64,000 nt of DNA from Muscardinus avellanarius (GCA_963383645.1 OY726574.1:61694894-61758893); one strand, 5' to 3'; positions 33,800 through 46,680 are shown, counted from the first letter of the stretch. The notes: generated by a model from the letters alone, not told the origin. Numbers and translations are program-made.

Positions 33800-33802
<3 letters not shown>

Positions 33803-33804
<2 letters not shown>

Positions 33805-33990
33805 ATGAGGAGACTGGAGAATCTCGGTTTGTGGGCAGCCTCAGCTACTTAGTGAGGCCCTTAACAACTCAGTGAGAACCCATTTCAAAAAATATAAAGA
33901 CTAAAAAATAGGACTGGGGAGTATATCTCAGAGGTAGAATGCTCCTGGGTTCCCAGTACCTCAAATAAATAAATAAATAAATAAATAAAC
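33803..33990 (+). mobile_element. B1-dID SINE, 5'-truncated
   Basis: Tttgtgggcagcctcagcta to tgctcctgggttcccagtac, with an (AAAT)n tail. Confidence 0.83.
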
Positions 33991-34009
33991 CTGTAGATTT
34001 AATTTTCTG

Positions 34010-36114
34010 GATTAAGAATTCGAAAACTGATGATGTATTTTAAAACATGCTCTCCCTGTATTGATCAGATAGTACTTTCAGTCATAATATACCAATAAAA
34101 GAATCTTTAAAAAGAGTATTTTCATGTCTGTTAAGAAATTCCTGCAGAATAATATAACTACAAACTGCAGAATCCTCGTCTTAAAAAAGGGGGGGTCACG
34201 TTGGTGATTGGCAAAGTGGGATCCTGGTGAGAGTTTGACGTGGTTCGCAGTGCCCTGGGCTCTGGGGACCTCTGCTCAGAGCATCTCCCTGCCCTTGGGA
34301 AGTTAGTGGTACAGGAGGCAGCAGCTGGGTAGGTAGTACAGATTATCTGGTCAAACCCCACAGGCATGTTCAGGGGTCTTCTGAAGGCGCTGGGGCCGCC
34401 TGCGCCAGGCTGGGGCGAGGATCCCTGAGGGCTGAGCCAGAGTGAGGCAGGAGATGGTGGAAGAGGGTCAGTGTATTGCAGCTTCTGTGCCCAGCAAGAA
34501 AATTGAGTCCACTGGGGAAGGTCTGCAGTTCTGTGTGCCTGGGTCCCAGGAAGTGCTTCCATCATGAAGGGAGGGCCTTGTGCTTCACACACGAGAAACT
34601 TGAAAACCGTGCGCAGAACAGTGAGAGAAAAGGAAAACTCAGACTGCTCCTGTATGTGAATGGAGGGTTATTTAGTATGAGCAGCCCAGTGTTCTGTGTT
34701 TAAGTATTATTTGTACAAGATACACAGGAAGTCTCTAAAAGGTAATAACCAATATCAAAAAGAGAAGAGGAAAGAGAAAATATACTTACTGAAAAAGTGT
34801 ACTAGGAATCCCATTACTGCGTCCCTGTTCAGAAACATTCCGGAATGTCTGGCCTCCAGAATTGTTGAAGCAACAGATGATTTTCCCACTGAATCGTTTC
34901 TGGGGAATAAGAAATAAAGAATGACTGTAGTCGCTGCTGTAATAGCGTAATCTCCCACTCGGCCTGTCGGGGTTTTGCTTCAATCTGTGTATATTGGGGA
35001 AAACCAATCATCCGGGTTGTACAGTATTTTTGAAATAGTGACTTTCGCTCTGTCGGCCTCTTTCCCACCAATGCTTCTTCATCTTTACCAAGGCAGCAGC
35101 GGTGTCTGGAAATTGGCCTGCACCCCGGAAAGCTTCATTACCGATCAAGTAGCCGACAGAAGTTTGTCCAAACGGGAGGGAAACGTGGCGGGCTGAGATG
35201 GCGCCACCGTCAGTGCAGATTTTTTTATTTGATTTTGTTCTAACAAGACAGTCATATGGCGCATCTCACCAGGGAGACGCAGTGATTTGATTCAGAAGAA
35301 GTTCAGACATGAATCACAATAGAGAAGTAAACATGCGGAATTGAACTGAAATGGCGCGTCCTCAGCAGAGAGCGGTGGGGGAGTCTCAGGAGAAAGACCC
35401 AGTGGAAAGGGCAAGTTTGTTATGTTGCCGGGAGAGATGAGCCCTTCTTTTTCCCAACAAGCAAAGGGAGCCTGAGCTAACACCCAGGAGGGAAGGAAGG
35501 AAGGAAGGAAGGAGGTCTTAGCTGCCATCCAGGGGACAGCCCACCTGCAGGTTTTCACACATCCGCCCTGCAGGGCTCCACACACCTGTCCCCACAGAAG
35601 CCTTGGCCTCTTAGTGCCTGGAGGTGAAAGGGGAGATTTCCAGTTGCCCTTCAGCTCTGCCCTCATCCCACAGCCCTGGGAGAGACAAGGCTGTGCTTGG
35701 CCCTGTTCAGCATCTCAGGAGCACAAAGCCAAAAACTATCCTGGCCGCCTCGGGGACAGGAGGATAGTGACTTTGAGGGTTTAGAGAGGAATCTCTCCTC
35801 TCCAGTGGGCTCCAAAGGGCCTAGTTTATACCTCCGTTTTTAAATTGGTGCTGAGTCCCTTTCAGGATCTGAGCAGAAAGATAGGAGCCTTCAATAGCAA
35901 AAGGCCCTGCTGTTCCCAAGACAGTTTGTCACTCTAGCTGTAGAGTTAAGGTAAAGAAAGGACAGCAAGGGGCCAGACAGGATGTCCTGGAAAGCACCGA
36001 TGGTTCTGTTTTAGATAGCTAATAATCGGCATCACTCGGGGGCAAGGAAATTTGTTTTTCAGTTACTAGAGCCAAAATTTATCAGAAATTTAAGAAGCTC
36101 TGCATCCTGCTACC
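34010..36114. other. Unique intronic block; 34795-35210 is a candidate conserved element
   Basis: About 2.1 kb without recognised mobile elements. The sub-region 34795-35210 holds CpGs and few simple runs in several mutually overlapping open frames, but none has a known product. It could be regulatory. This is an inference only. Confidence 0.4.
35491..35514. repeat. (GGAA)n microsatellite
   Basis: Five to six GGAA units. Confidence 0.93.

Positions 36115-36160
<46 letters not shown>
36115..36160. repeat. (GT)n microsatellite
   Basis: About 22 GT units directly before a SINE. Confidence 0.97.
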
Positions 36161-36161
<1 letters not shown>

Positions 36162-36165
<4 letters not shown>

Positions 36166-36310
36166 TGGGTGGTGAACACCTGTAATACGAGTACTTGGGA
36201 GGCAGAAGGGAGGGTCACAGGTTTGAGGTCAGCCTCAGCAACTTAGCAGGACCCTCCGCACCATACTGAGACCTTGTATTAAAATAAGATGGGTTGTGAG
36301 TATAACTCAG
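36162..36310 (+). mobile_element. B1-dID SINE cut by assembly gap
   Basis: Agctgggtggtgaacacctg to gtgagtataactcag, then N. The ID tail is missing because the gap starts in it. Confidence 0.87.
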
Positions 36311-36510
36311 NNNNNNNNNNNNNNNNNNNNNNNNNNNNNNNNNNNNNNNNNNNNNNNNNNNNNNNNNNNNNNNNNNNNNNNNNNNNNNNNNNNNNNNNNN
36401 NNNNNNNNNNNNNNNNNNNNNNNNNNNNNNNNNNNNNNNNNNNNNNNNNNNNNNNNNNNNNNNNNNNNNNNNNNNNNNNNNNNNNNNNNNNNNNNNNNNN
36501 NNNNNNNNNN
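36311..36510. other. Assembly gap (200 N)
   Basis: Exactly 200 N. The frames called across it are artefacts. Confidence 1.
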
Positions 36511-36530
36511 GTTTTTAAGTAATGCAATAG

Positions 36531-36738
36531 AAGCCGGGCGTGGTGGCACACACTTGTAATCCCAGCATTCGGGAGGCTGAGACCTGAGGATCGTGGTTCA
36601 TGGACAGCCTCAGCTACTTAGTGAGGCCTTCTGCAACTCAGTGAGACCCTGTTTCAAAATAAAGAATAAAAAGTAGGGCAGGGGGTGTAGCTCAGAGGTA
36701 GAATGCCCCTGGGTTCCATCCTGAGTACTACAAGCAAT
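36531..36738 (+). mobile_element. B1-dID SINE
   Basis: Gaagccgggcgtggtggcac to tgggttccatcctgagtact. Full copy just after the gap. Confidence 0.92.
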
Positions 36739-36739
36739 A

Positions 36740-37463
36740 TTAATGATGTTGCTGCTGCTGCTGCTGAAAGCACCTGTTTCTTTGCTGCCTGCGCCACTGG
36801 CCTCACTAGCTTCCAGGGCCCCTCCAGCCTCTCTGATACCTCAGTCTCTCCTGGTGCTCTGGCCTCTGAGGACATCACACACAAGCTCCAACTTTAAAGA
36901 GCTGGGCCACAGATCCTCGTTCCCCCAGCTTTCAGTCCCTGCCACCCCATGCCTGCTCACTGCAGTTGACTTTTTCCAGTTTGTCAGAAGCACTCGTAGT
37001 GAAGTGTCTGTTATCCTTTTGAAGCTGGCTATTAGAATTTCCTTTTCCTAACCTGAGAGAAGGTTAGCAATTTTCCCACTTGTTAACCTGCTTTTAGTGT
37101 CAGATGCCATTAGCCACAAGGGCCTGTGCGGAAGACCTTGGCCTGAAGGGACTGCAGGTCTGTGGAGGCCCCAACACCCCACCTGTCTCTGGCACCCATC
37201 ACGCCTCTGATTCCCTTGGTGGTGCTGCCCCCCACTGACAAGGTTTTCACAGCGCAGCTGGCCCTCCCTAGCCCTCACCGCTAAGACAGCCTGGCGGCCT
37301 CCTCCCCTGCCATCTCTCAGCCCCTCTCCTGGGCTCTGCCTGGTCCTCAGCACTGTCCCCCATTGCCCGTTGAAGAGGCCTCTCACTTAAACATTTGATC
37401 TTGCCCCCAACTTCTTTCCCACCCTACAACCAGTTTCCTTTGTAAGACATAAATATCTTCTGG
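36740..37463. other. Intronic, GC-rich, no recognised feature
   Basis: A (GCT)n run at 36749-36766 and a GC-rich part at 37100-37390. The minus-strand frame 37048-37386 has no recognisable product. Confidence 0.5.
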
Positions 37464-37670
37464 TTGAACATGGTGGTGCACACTTGTAATCCCAGCACCT
37501 GGGAGGCTGAGACAGGAGGATCATGGCTCGCAGACAGCCTCAGCTACTTAGTGAGGCCCTCTGCAACTCAGTGAGACCCTGTTTCAAAATAAAGAATAAA
37601 AAATAGGACTGGGGGTATAGCTTAGAGGTAGAATGCCCCTGGGTTCCATCTCCGCAAAAAAAGTAAATAA
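37464..37670 (+). mobile_element. B1-dID SINE
   Basis: Gttgaacatggtggtgcaca to tgggttccatctccgcaaaa. Confidence 0.9.
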
Positions 37671-37796
37671 AAGAATATTTTCATGTCTGACCAGTGCTCA
37701 CATAGCTCCCACAGATTCTTTCCCAAATTAAGAAACTCGGACCAGCTCCCTGGTACCTTATAGCACAATCTCAGTTTGTAGCCCATACTTTTATTT

Positions 37797-38002
37797 AATT
37801 TTTTTTCTTTGTTTATTTGGGTATTGGAAATTAACCTCGGGGCAATCTCCCCCTGGGCTACACCCACAGCCTTTTCTTTTCTTTTTTTTTTTTTTAAACA
37901 GAGTTTCACTAAGTTGCTGAGGCTGGTCTCAAACCTGAGATCCTCCTGTCCCAGCCTCCCAAGCACTCGGATTACACGTGTGCACCACCACTCTTGGCCC
38001 GG
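37797..38002 (-). mobile_element. B1-dID SINE, antisense
   Basis: Tattggaaattaacctcggg to tgcaccaccactcttggccc, with an internal T-run. Confidence 0.87.
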
Positions 38003-38309
38003 GCTTTCTTTTAAAGCAAAGCTGCTTTCTGCCACAGGCCTCGTCCTCTGCTCTGCTCAGTTATCCCCCACTGCTCGCTCTCCCAGCACTCCTGTGGCCC
38101 CGCGCTGCCTGCCTTTGTGGCCTCTGTATAGAGTGACTTCTACCCCTCCACTCGCTAGATCCCTCTCCCAAAGCTTTCCCAAACAGAAACCATCATTCCC
38201 TCCACAGTCTCATAGCCCTCTGTCCAGTGGTGAAGTGGACAAAGAGTAACTGATCATACAATGGGCAGTGTGTCCACTGACTTACTCAGTGGCTGCTTAA
38301 CAAACCACT

Positions 38310-39110
38310 ACTAAGCTTAAGGCGTTTTTGTTGGTGCCGTGGACGTATGCACCGTAACGAGGTTCAGAGTACCCTACACATACATGCGTACAGCACTGGG
38401 CCTCCACCCTGCTGCGTCCTTCTCCGCATTCCCAATATTAAAACTGATATGGGTACGTTCTTATGGGAACACGGGATTACTTGAGCTGTCACCTTCCCCA
38501 AATCTCCCCTGACATCTCCCCGCCCCCCAAAGCTTCTTCTACAATTCTAGTCATTTCTTCCCTCACTCTCTGAAGTCTTTCTGATTCCCCAGTTTCCTCT
38601 GGTTTCCACATATGACAGTGTTTGAAACGTGTGAAAACATACGGCCCTTCAGTCTCTGGGAATGGCTGCTCTCACTCAGCATAATATTCCCTCTAGCTCC
38701 CTCTATTTTCCTGCAAATGAGAAGATGTCGTTCTTCTTTATGGCTGAGTAAAATTCCATTGTATGTATCATGGGATTTTATGACAATTTAATGACAATTT
38801 CATAATCCATTCATCTGTGGATGGACACCTAGGCCTGCTGCATAATTCGGCTCTTTTGTGACTCGTTCTGGATCACACGGTGGCTCCATCCCAGGCTTTT
38901 GAGGAGCCTCTACACCGATCCCCATGGGGGCTGTACTGATTTGCAATCCCGCCAGCAGTGTAGAAGGGTTCCTGTTTCCCCACATCCTCACCAGCACTTA
39001 TTATTATTTTATTCTTCGTGATTGCCATTCTAGCTGGAGTTGAGTGAAATCTCAGTGTCATTTTGATTTGCATTTCCAAATATAAGGTATTTTATATTTG
39101 CTGAATTGAT
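38310..39110 (-). mobile_element. Lineage-specific L1 3' end, antisense
   Basis: Antisense L1 text includes tatggctgagtaaaattcca, taatccattcatctgtggat, cgccagcagtgtagaagggt, ccccacatcctcaccagcac and ttttgatttgcatttccaaa. It covers the 3' UTR and ORF2 C-terminal region; no open frame remains. Confidence 0.8.
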
Positions 39111-39149
39111 TTCTGCATTTGAACACATATACCTCTAGTTGGGGAAATA

Positions 39150-39600
39150 ATAAAGATGGATAGAACTGTCAATCAATCAGTCCAAACTCGATGAAAAAAG
39201 TAAAAGGGCCTTTATTTGTGGTCTTAAGACTTCCATCTCAGGAGATACGGGTTTAGATGGCTCTGGGTTAGTGTTCTGAGAAAGGCAGGAAGATGAGACC
39301 TTACGTAGGCTATTGGATGTTAAGAAGGGACGGGGCCATGTGACCAATAGAACACAAAGTAAAAAAATGTGTAAACAGAATGGAAATGCCCATAAAACCG
39401 GAGCCTGATCACCTCTTGCCACACACCTTGAGACTCTGAGCGCCTTGCAGCTGGCCATCCTTCTGGCTGTTCCAGATGCCTGGGGTCAAAGGGTCACACT
39501 CCAGGGAGCACCTGCAGTCCTCCACGGTCAGTCCTCGCAGCCTCCCGGCTCCATCTTGAAGTCGGGAAGCGCTCTTTCAATGGTACTTTCCTTACAGTTT
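39150..39600 (-). mobile_element. Candidate ERV LTR, antisense
   Basis: Gggcctttatttgtggtctt near the left end followed by GC-balanced sequence resembles an antisense LTR. No gene or other repeat was recognised. The assignment is tentative. Confidence 0.33.
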
Positions 39601-41937
39601 GCCTCTCGGTTTTGAAACTATGATAAAATAAAAGCTCAGAATGTTACAGATCATCAGATAGGATCGCGTTGGCCAGCAGCATCCATTCAGAAAAACTGTG
39701 CAGGTGGGCCAAACGGAACCTCACCAACGCTGACCACTCAAAAATGGCAACAGTAGGCGTGGTTCTGTCTTCGCATTTTACTGATTGAATGCCAATCACG
39801 TTTTTAAATATTAAGATAAATAATTTTATTCCACATGTGCTTTACATTTCTTATTTACCTCTCTTGTATAATATGAAATATATTTGGTTTATATCTGTGG
39901 CGCCTGTGTCTGAGCTCCCAAACTCCATGGAATCTCTGAGTGAGATTGTTATTATTTATTATTGATTATTGTTATTTTTATTATCTATTATTCATACTGA
40001 ACCTCTTTTCACAATATCTAAATTTATGCTAGTGAGGTGACTTAGGGTAGGGCCCTGCAGTAATCTCCAGATGAAGCCAGTCTCCAGAAAGACCAAGTAA
40101 TTGAATGATCGACTGGAACTTTCCACCCACCAACCTCCAGGAAAGGGAAACTGGGTAGCTGGAGATTAGGCTGTTTAAGAACTTGAACAACCAGCATCGG
40201 TAGGCAGCTGGGCGTGGAGGCGCATGCCTATGATCCCGGTGCTTGGAAGGCTGAGACAGAAGGACCACAGGTTCGTAGCCAGCCTCAACAACTTAGTGAG
40301 GCCATCTGCAACTTAGTGAAACCTTGTCTTAAATAAAAGAATAAAATAGGGCTGGTGTAGCTCGGAGGTAGAATGCCCCTAGGTTCCATCCCCAGTACCA
40401 CACACACAAAAAGAAAAAATAAAGGAAGAACTAGTGGGCTGACTGAACACACTGAGGTGCTGGAGGGTGGATGGAGGGTGGATGGCCTGGAGAGGGCACG
40501 GGCCCTCCTGGCCACCTCAGGCCTTGCTGTATATATGCCTTCATCTGACTGATCACTCATGCTACCTGGTCACAGCCCTTACAATAATCATGAGCGTTCT
40601 CCCGAGTTCTTTGAGAGGCATCCTGGCAAATTAATCAAAGGGCTGCTGATGGGAACTATGGCTGATAGTCGTCAGTTGGAAGTATCGGGGACAACCTACT
40701 ATTGGCAATTGTTGTTGGAAACGGGGATCAGTCGTGTGGGCTGGCTCAGCTTATGGGATCTGACTCTAACCTCAGTTAGATGGAGTTAAGAACCAAATTG
40801 AATTTTAGGACACTTGGTTGGTGTCTACTGCAGAATTGCTTGGTTTGAAAAAAATCCCACACGTCTTGTCACCAGAAGAGGTCCGAGGAAGAAGGGGACC
40901 TCCACTTGGTCCTGGGCAGGTTCTTGACACTCCACAGAAGAGAACTTCAGGATGTGTCAGAGATGCCGCACCCACAGGGAGGAAAGGGGTGCGTGGGTAG
41001 CATGGAATTTGGAGCATCGACTCTTCCTTTGACGGAAGCCTTGGGAAGGCTGGGCGTGCGATGACCTCGGCCTGGCCAGCTCCTTTCTTTGGTCCTGGGT
41101 CGCAAGGCTGTCGTGCTGATCGGTCCTCCCCAGGGTGTTCAGGTTGACATTCTATCCCATGGCCAACGTTTGGAGCGTGCCTCTATCATAGGTTTCTTAA
41201 AATACATCTCTGTTTGTGTCTAAGCTGAAAATACATCATGTCAGCTAACAGTGCACTTACGCTTTAATCAAAATGGGCAATTTTCAAAGATGAGTGAACC
41301 TACAGTAACTCTAAGATTTGTTGATTCCTCAGGAATTTAGAAGTGACAGGCCTGGAGGAAAAACAGGTCTGGGGAGAAAGTTTGATGGGGGAGTGGCTTT
41401 TAGATTTACAGCTAATCTCTTTTCCCTTTTCTTTCATTTCTTTCTACCAACTTGTATTTCTTGTATCTTACCTTAACCTAGTTACACATAGCAGTATTCT
41501 GCACTGGGTTGAATGAGTGAGAGGTAGGAAGACAGTCTGGCTTTTTCAATCCCTATCAAACCTTAACAGAAACAATGTACAATTATTTATGTGTGACTTC
41601 AGTGCATTTCAGAAGGTTACTATTCGGAGAAAGAGAAGTCTTTACTACCATACGCAGATCATAGTTGATAAAAGTAATTTGTGTGATCATGGAACTATTT
41701 TCGGGGCATGCAGCATTTGGGGGGTGACCTTTCAGAGATACATCATGTTTCCTAGAACTGAGATAATGACGGTGGCGCCTACCCTTGCCCAAAACCTCCT
41801 GTGCCCGCGCTGTACAAAGACACACCCAGATGCATATTTCCATTCCGACATTATGCTATTACATTAGTATCCATACCCATTTCCCAGATGACTCAGGGTT
41901 GATGGTGTATTTGTGGAGTTCTACTTCTGTGGACTCT
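39600..41937. other. Intronic, unique apart from one SINE
   Basis: Outside the SINE at 40206 nothing was recognised. The frames at 41517-41867 and 40559-40789 have no recognisable product. A TTATTATT-rich stretch lies at 39945-40000. Confidence 0.5.
40206..40422 (+). mobile_element. B1-dID SINE
   Basis: Agctgggcgtggaggcgcat to aggttccatccccagtacca. Confidence 0.9.
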
Positions 41938-42172
41938 TTTTTTTTTTTTTTTTTTTTTTTCTGGTGGTCCTGGGGTGGAACCCAGAGAACCCAGAGGCTT
42001 TCTACCTCCGGGCTACACTCCCAGACCTTTTTTATATTTTATTTGGAAACAGAGTCTCACTAAGTTGCTGAGAGCCTCACTAAGTAGCTGAGGCTGGCTT
42101 CAAACCCGTGCGATTCTCCTGTCTCAGCCTCCCAAGCGCGGGGATTACAAGCGTGAGCCACCACGCCCGGCC
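41938..42172 (-). mobile_element. B1-dID SINE, CG-rich subfamily, with target duplications
   Basis: This antisense copy starts with about 23 T. The target-site duplication acttctrtggactct lies at 41923-41937 and 42173-42187. It contains caagcgcggggattacaagc. Confidence 0.94.
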
Positions 42173-42590
42173 ACTTCTATGGACTCTAAAGCCTACCTAG
42201 TATCTGCCACAGCCCTCTGCTTCCTTACGCTTTGCCACAGAGCTAGAGACTATGGAAATTAACCTTGAGCTTTATTGATTCGACTTGTAGTTGTGTGGCA
42301 GGGATGTTATTTTCCTCTCTGCTGTTTTGTTTGCTGTGAGATGCATTCTGCCCTTTGGCAGAGGACCAGCCAGCCCAGGGGCCGCACCGACAGTGCCAGC
42401 GCTGGTGCATGCCGACACCTTGGCAGCCACAGATGATGCCCATTAATCTCGCTCAGTGTCTCAGCTCTGGGATGCGAGGTCAACCCCAGTGCTGCTCCTC
42501 CCACTCTAGGCATCACTGTCCAGGTGATGCAGAAAACTATCAACAACCTGACTATTCTGAAATGCCCAGTTATAAGCTAAAATTGAGCTG

Positions 42591-42592
<2 letters not shown>

Positions 42593-42632
<40 letters not shown>
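42593..42632. repeat. (GT)n microsatellite
   Basis: About 19 GT units. Confidence 0.97.
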
Positions 42633-42635
<3 letters not shown>

Positions 42636-42639
42636 GTTT

Positions 42640-44059
42640 CAAACCTGCCCGTACGATGTCTGATATGTAGTTAGGATCATAGTTGTATTATGTCTCTAGT
42701 CCCCACTGTCCACCACTTCATGAGTACTAAGGAAATAAAAAACATGGATTAAATGTTTTACATTTCTTAATTTGTTTCACATTTCATGATACATAATCGA
42801 TATTGTTGTTATATAATATTGAACTGGAACCACCTGTAATGTTTGACCTGTCCTTTCACAGAAAAAAAAAAGAAGCATGCTAACCTTTCCAATTTCTTCT
42901 ACCGCATATTCTGAAATAAAGTTGTTTCGTATCCATGCATGAAATCTAATAAGATTTAGAATTCACCCATATTATTCATTATTCTATTATTCTATGGGGT
43001 TTTTTTTTATTCCCTTTATCATCTACCATTGCCCTTTAGAAAGACATGGAAAACCTTTTATCTGTTTACTCCAGGGAAATTATACAAGAGATACTGAATA
43101 ATTATAAGGCATTTAGTGCTAATTATAAATGTGTAGCATATGTTTTTATACGTATTGTATTTATGTGCTTTAGGTAATTATGCATTTGAATTCCTTGCCA
43201 ATTTTATGGCCAAAATATTTTACTTGGCTGATTACTAAGTATATTTTAGGCTTACTTCTTGAAACATGAAGAGAATATACTATAAATCCAATTAACATGA
43301 TTTATCTGCCTAAAAAAATACTTGCTTTTATAAGGATACAGAGTAACTTAATGTTTTTAAAGCTTTCTAAGCCTAATTTTATTTTTATTTTTATTTACAA
43401 GTAAAACATCATTTTAAAAAATACTTGGAAATCTTAAGAAAAGTAGAGATAACAAAAGGACAATAAAAATCACCCATAAACTCACTATCAATTATTATTA
43501 AATTTCTGCTTGACATCTTAATGCGTTTAAGTTTAACTCATTCCAATTTTAATAAACAGTTTTATATCTCATCTAATATTACACCTTAAGTGTTTCCTAT
43601 ATCTTTGCTATGAATATTTTTTTTTATTTTCCACCATTCTTTTCTAAAGGTAAGTTTTAAGAAATAGAAATGCTGGTTCAAAGTGGATAAAACGCTTTAG
43701 GTTCATATAGTGACAGTTCGGTTTTATAAAAATTCATACAGGTTTATATTTCCAACAGAACTCTGTAGGATTGTTTATCTCAACCAATTATCACTGAAAT
43801 GAGCATTAATCCTTTTTGTTTCATCTTTGCCAGTGTGGTGGGGTAACCCATAGCTTCTTGGGGTTCTATTGAAGTGATATGTCTTCGTGCACTTGTTGGC
43901 ACTGGGAAATTTTTCTCCTGTGGTTTTTTATATTATTTGCCTCCTTTTCTACTAGGATTTTTTTTGTATTTTTACTGATTTCTCTGGGCCTACTGTGCTT
44001 TTCTTCTTTGGAAATGGGTTGGTAATCCATAGTCTTTGCATGCCAACACATTAGATAAT
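42640..44059. other. AT-rich intronic block
   Basis: About 1.4 kb of strongly AT-rich sequence without recognised SINEs. Its right end may hold very old L1 sequence. Confidence 0.5.
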
Positions 44060-44590
44060 GCAGAGAAAAAATAAGTGAAGTCCAGAAACATGTAATCTAC
44101 CCAGACTGAAGCAAAATATGAAAATGCCAGTACCAAGTAAAGATGTCAGATCACTAATAAAAACTCCTCACCCTTAATACCCAGGACAGATGGCTTCACT
44201 AGTGAGTTCTACCAAACACTTAAAGAAGATTAACTACAGTTCTTCTCACACTCTCCCATCACTTCTGTTCACCAGAGTATTAGAAGTTGTAGTCAGAGCA
44301 ATTAGGTAAGAACAAAAAATAAAATGTGTCCAAATTATAAAGGAAAATGTAACACGTTGGCGTTTACAGATGACATGATTCTCTACATAGAAACCCTTAA
44401 AACGTTTACTTCAGAACTGTCAGAACTAATAAATGATTCAGTACAGTTGTACAATATGAAAATCAGCATTAAAAAAATTCAGTTGCTTTCTATGTGCTAA
44501 CAACAAACTATTTGAAAAAGAAATAAAAGATTTCATTTATAATAGCATCAAAAAGATTAATATAACTGGGAAAACTTTAACCAGGGAGGT
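44060..44590 (+). mobile_element. Old L1 (L1M-type) ORF2 reverse-transcriptase region, plus strand
   Basis: Sense-strand L1 ORF2 text includes gagttctaccaaacacttaa, gagcaattaggtaagaacaa and gcatcaaaaagattaatata. At 44363-44389 it reads F-T-D-D-M-I-L-Y-I, the decayed form of the FADD motif of the L1 reverse transcriptase active site. Several frameshifts and stops are present. A MaLR LTR follows at 44597 and splits it from more L1M sequence at 44966 and 45390. Confidence 0.8.
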
Positions 44591-44596
44591 CCATTC

Positions 44597-44965
44597 AGTC
44601 CGTATCCTCAACACTGTGACTGAAATACCTGGCATCAAAACTTTAAAAGAGAGTTTATTTACTCATAGTTTTGGAGATTTTCAGTGCATATTAGCACAGA
44701 GTGACTTTCAAACAGGAGCTAGGGCTATAAGTCCACAGGGACAGTGGTGGGGAATAGAGAGGAGAGGAGAGAGCTTGTCATCAGCTTAACATGGCAAAAG
44801 AGAGAGAGAGGATCAGGAAGCTGTGGCGGCCTTTCCCAGGAAATTCTGTCCCCTGACTCACTCCCGGGGAATCCTTCCCAGCAACCAAATCCTGCCTGCA
44901 ACATGTCTTCCTTGTCTACCAGATGAGGTGAGGGCTGAGGATCACCCTAAATTTAAATTCTAACA
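44597..44965 (+). mobile_element. MaLR-type LTR inserted in L1M
   Basis: Gtgactgaaatacctggcat, gagagtttatttactcatag and a purine-rich middle are followed by an LTR-like end. Plus-strand L1M lies on both sides. The family assignment is weaker than for 6208 and 60590. Confidence 0.5.
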
Positions 44966-45384
44966 GGGCTGGAAGATCAGTACATACAAAACTAGAGGAT
45001 ATTGATGAAGTCGGTTGAAGAAGATACAAAGAAATGCAAATGGCCCCAACTTACAACAGTTTGAAGACTTTTTTTTTCTTTTTTACTACAGTGGTGCATA
45101 AGCATTATGCAGTTAGTAGAAACTGCAGTTTGAATTTTGAATTTGGAGCTTTTCCAAGGCTAAAACTATAAGATAAGGTCCTCTGTCACGATACTGAGCA
45201 CAGAAGGCAGCTGCAGCCTCCAGTCACCCAGGTGACCACAGGGGGAAGCTCCCAGTTTTCTACAGTACACTGTATTGATAAGTTGTTTGGAACAGTATGA
45301 CTATTAATTGCATTTTGGCCATGTGATATTTTCAACTTATGGTGGTTTGATCAGGTCATGAATCCCATTTTAAGTTGAAGAGTA

Positions 45385-45570
45385 TCTGTAAAAATATATC
45401 CCATGTTCATGGATAGAAGATATGATACTGTTAAAATAGACATACTACCCAAGACAAGCTATAGATTCAAGACAGTCCCTATAAAAATTTCAGTGGCCTT
45501 TTGGGAAAACCAGATATCCATATGTAAAGGAATGAAATTGGACCCCTGCTTTGTCATACACACACACACA

Positions 45571-45616
<46 letters not shown>

Positions 45617-45785
45617 TTAACTTGAACTGATTTAAAGACCTGACACAGTAAACTCCTAGAAAAAACATAGGGGAAAGGCTGTCTGCAGAAATGGTGTTAT
45701 GACATTAAAATTGACCACAAAATCAAAAATAGACAAGTGGGATGATGTCAAACTGAAAAGCTCCTGGAGAGTTAAAGAAACAACA
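45385..45785 (+). mobile_element. Old L1 (L1M-type) ORF2 C-terminal region, plus strand
   Basis: Phrases such as cccatgttcatggatagaag, tttcagtggccttttgggaa, aatgaaattggacccctgct, taaactcctagaaaaaacat and gatgatgtcaaactgaaaag belong to the C-terminal third of L1 ORF2. A (CA)n tract (45559-45615) interrupts it. A SINE fragment follows at 45788. Confidence 0.78.
45559..45615. repeat. (CA)n microsatellite
   Basis: About 28 CA units with one TA interruption, inside an L1M fragment. Confidence 0.97.
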
Positions 45786-45787
45786 GA

Positions 45788-45882
45788 TTAAGTTGCCGAG
45801 GCTGGCTTTGAATCTGCGACTTCCTGTCTCAGCCTCCAAGTTACTGGGATTACAGGCACACACCACCGTGCCCAGCCACCCG
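45788..45882 (-). mobile_element. B1-dID SINE head fragment, antisense
   Basis: Aagttgccgaggctggcttt to caccaccgtgcccagccacc. Confidence 0.82.
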
Positions 45883-46680
45883 CTCATCATTTTAAAGAGC
45901 TTCAGGTAGACTGTGGAACATGGAGTCTGATCTACTTTCCACTACATAAAGATCGAAATTTATATGTTTGTGTTCTACCTATGACTATTCCATTGGTGGT
46001 ATAACTTTAATGCTTTTTTAAAAAAATGTCGATATTTGGCATCACTATTCCCATAAAATAAATAAATGACTCTTCATAATTGCTTTTCCAGTGCTTTTCC
46101 CATGTGACTCTTCCCAGTAGCTTTTCCCTCCCTAATTGTATGAGTAGTGGCTGTCATGATTCTTGTGAACTGCCAATTATGTCAGAACGATTTAATCAGT
46201 GTTTGAGCTGTGCTGGCTTTGCTCTGGGAAGACCATTTTTCAGAATGACATCCCCCTAAGCTTTTGTTAAATAATTAGACCTCTAAACCACTCTCCCACA
46301 AGGACTCTCAGAAGTATTTGTTAGGTATTCAGAGCCTCAGGGGCGTAGCCTGAGGTCTATTAGAAGTACCAGAACCTGTGACTACAGTGCACCAATAAAA
46401 ATATTTTTTTCAAGAAAAAGAAAATGAAATAAAATTGCATGCAAAAAAAAAATACCCCAGCTCAGAAACTTTGAAAGAGAGTAGACACGAGTCAGAGTCT
46501 TCTGTGCTTAGGAAACTTTCCACCAGTGTCATTGTGGAGAGTTTGCATACATAATCAGTCAAGAAGGGACACACTGGGATTTGGATTGACATCAGACACT
46601 CTCAGTGTTACATGTTGCAGGATCGAATGGATCATGGATGATTCTCCTGCCTACAGTCATGGTGGAAATGTGCATGTTGT

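Noticed and set aside
36279..36559. Four frames crossing the N gap
   Set aside because: They exist only because N was translated as X.
37048..37386. GC-rich minus-strand frame of 112 codons
   Set aside because: Considered as a retrocopy but no protein match could be made.
40559..40789. SPEFFERHPG-containing frame, compared with the expected SFFEGQ exon
   Set aside because: Only the FFE letters agree; the following residues do not match PTPRM.
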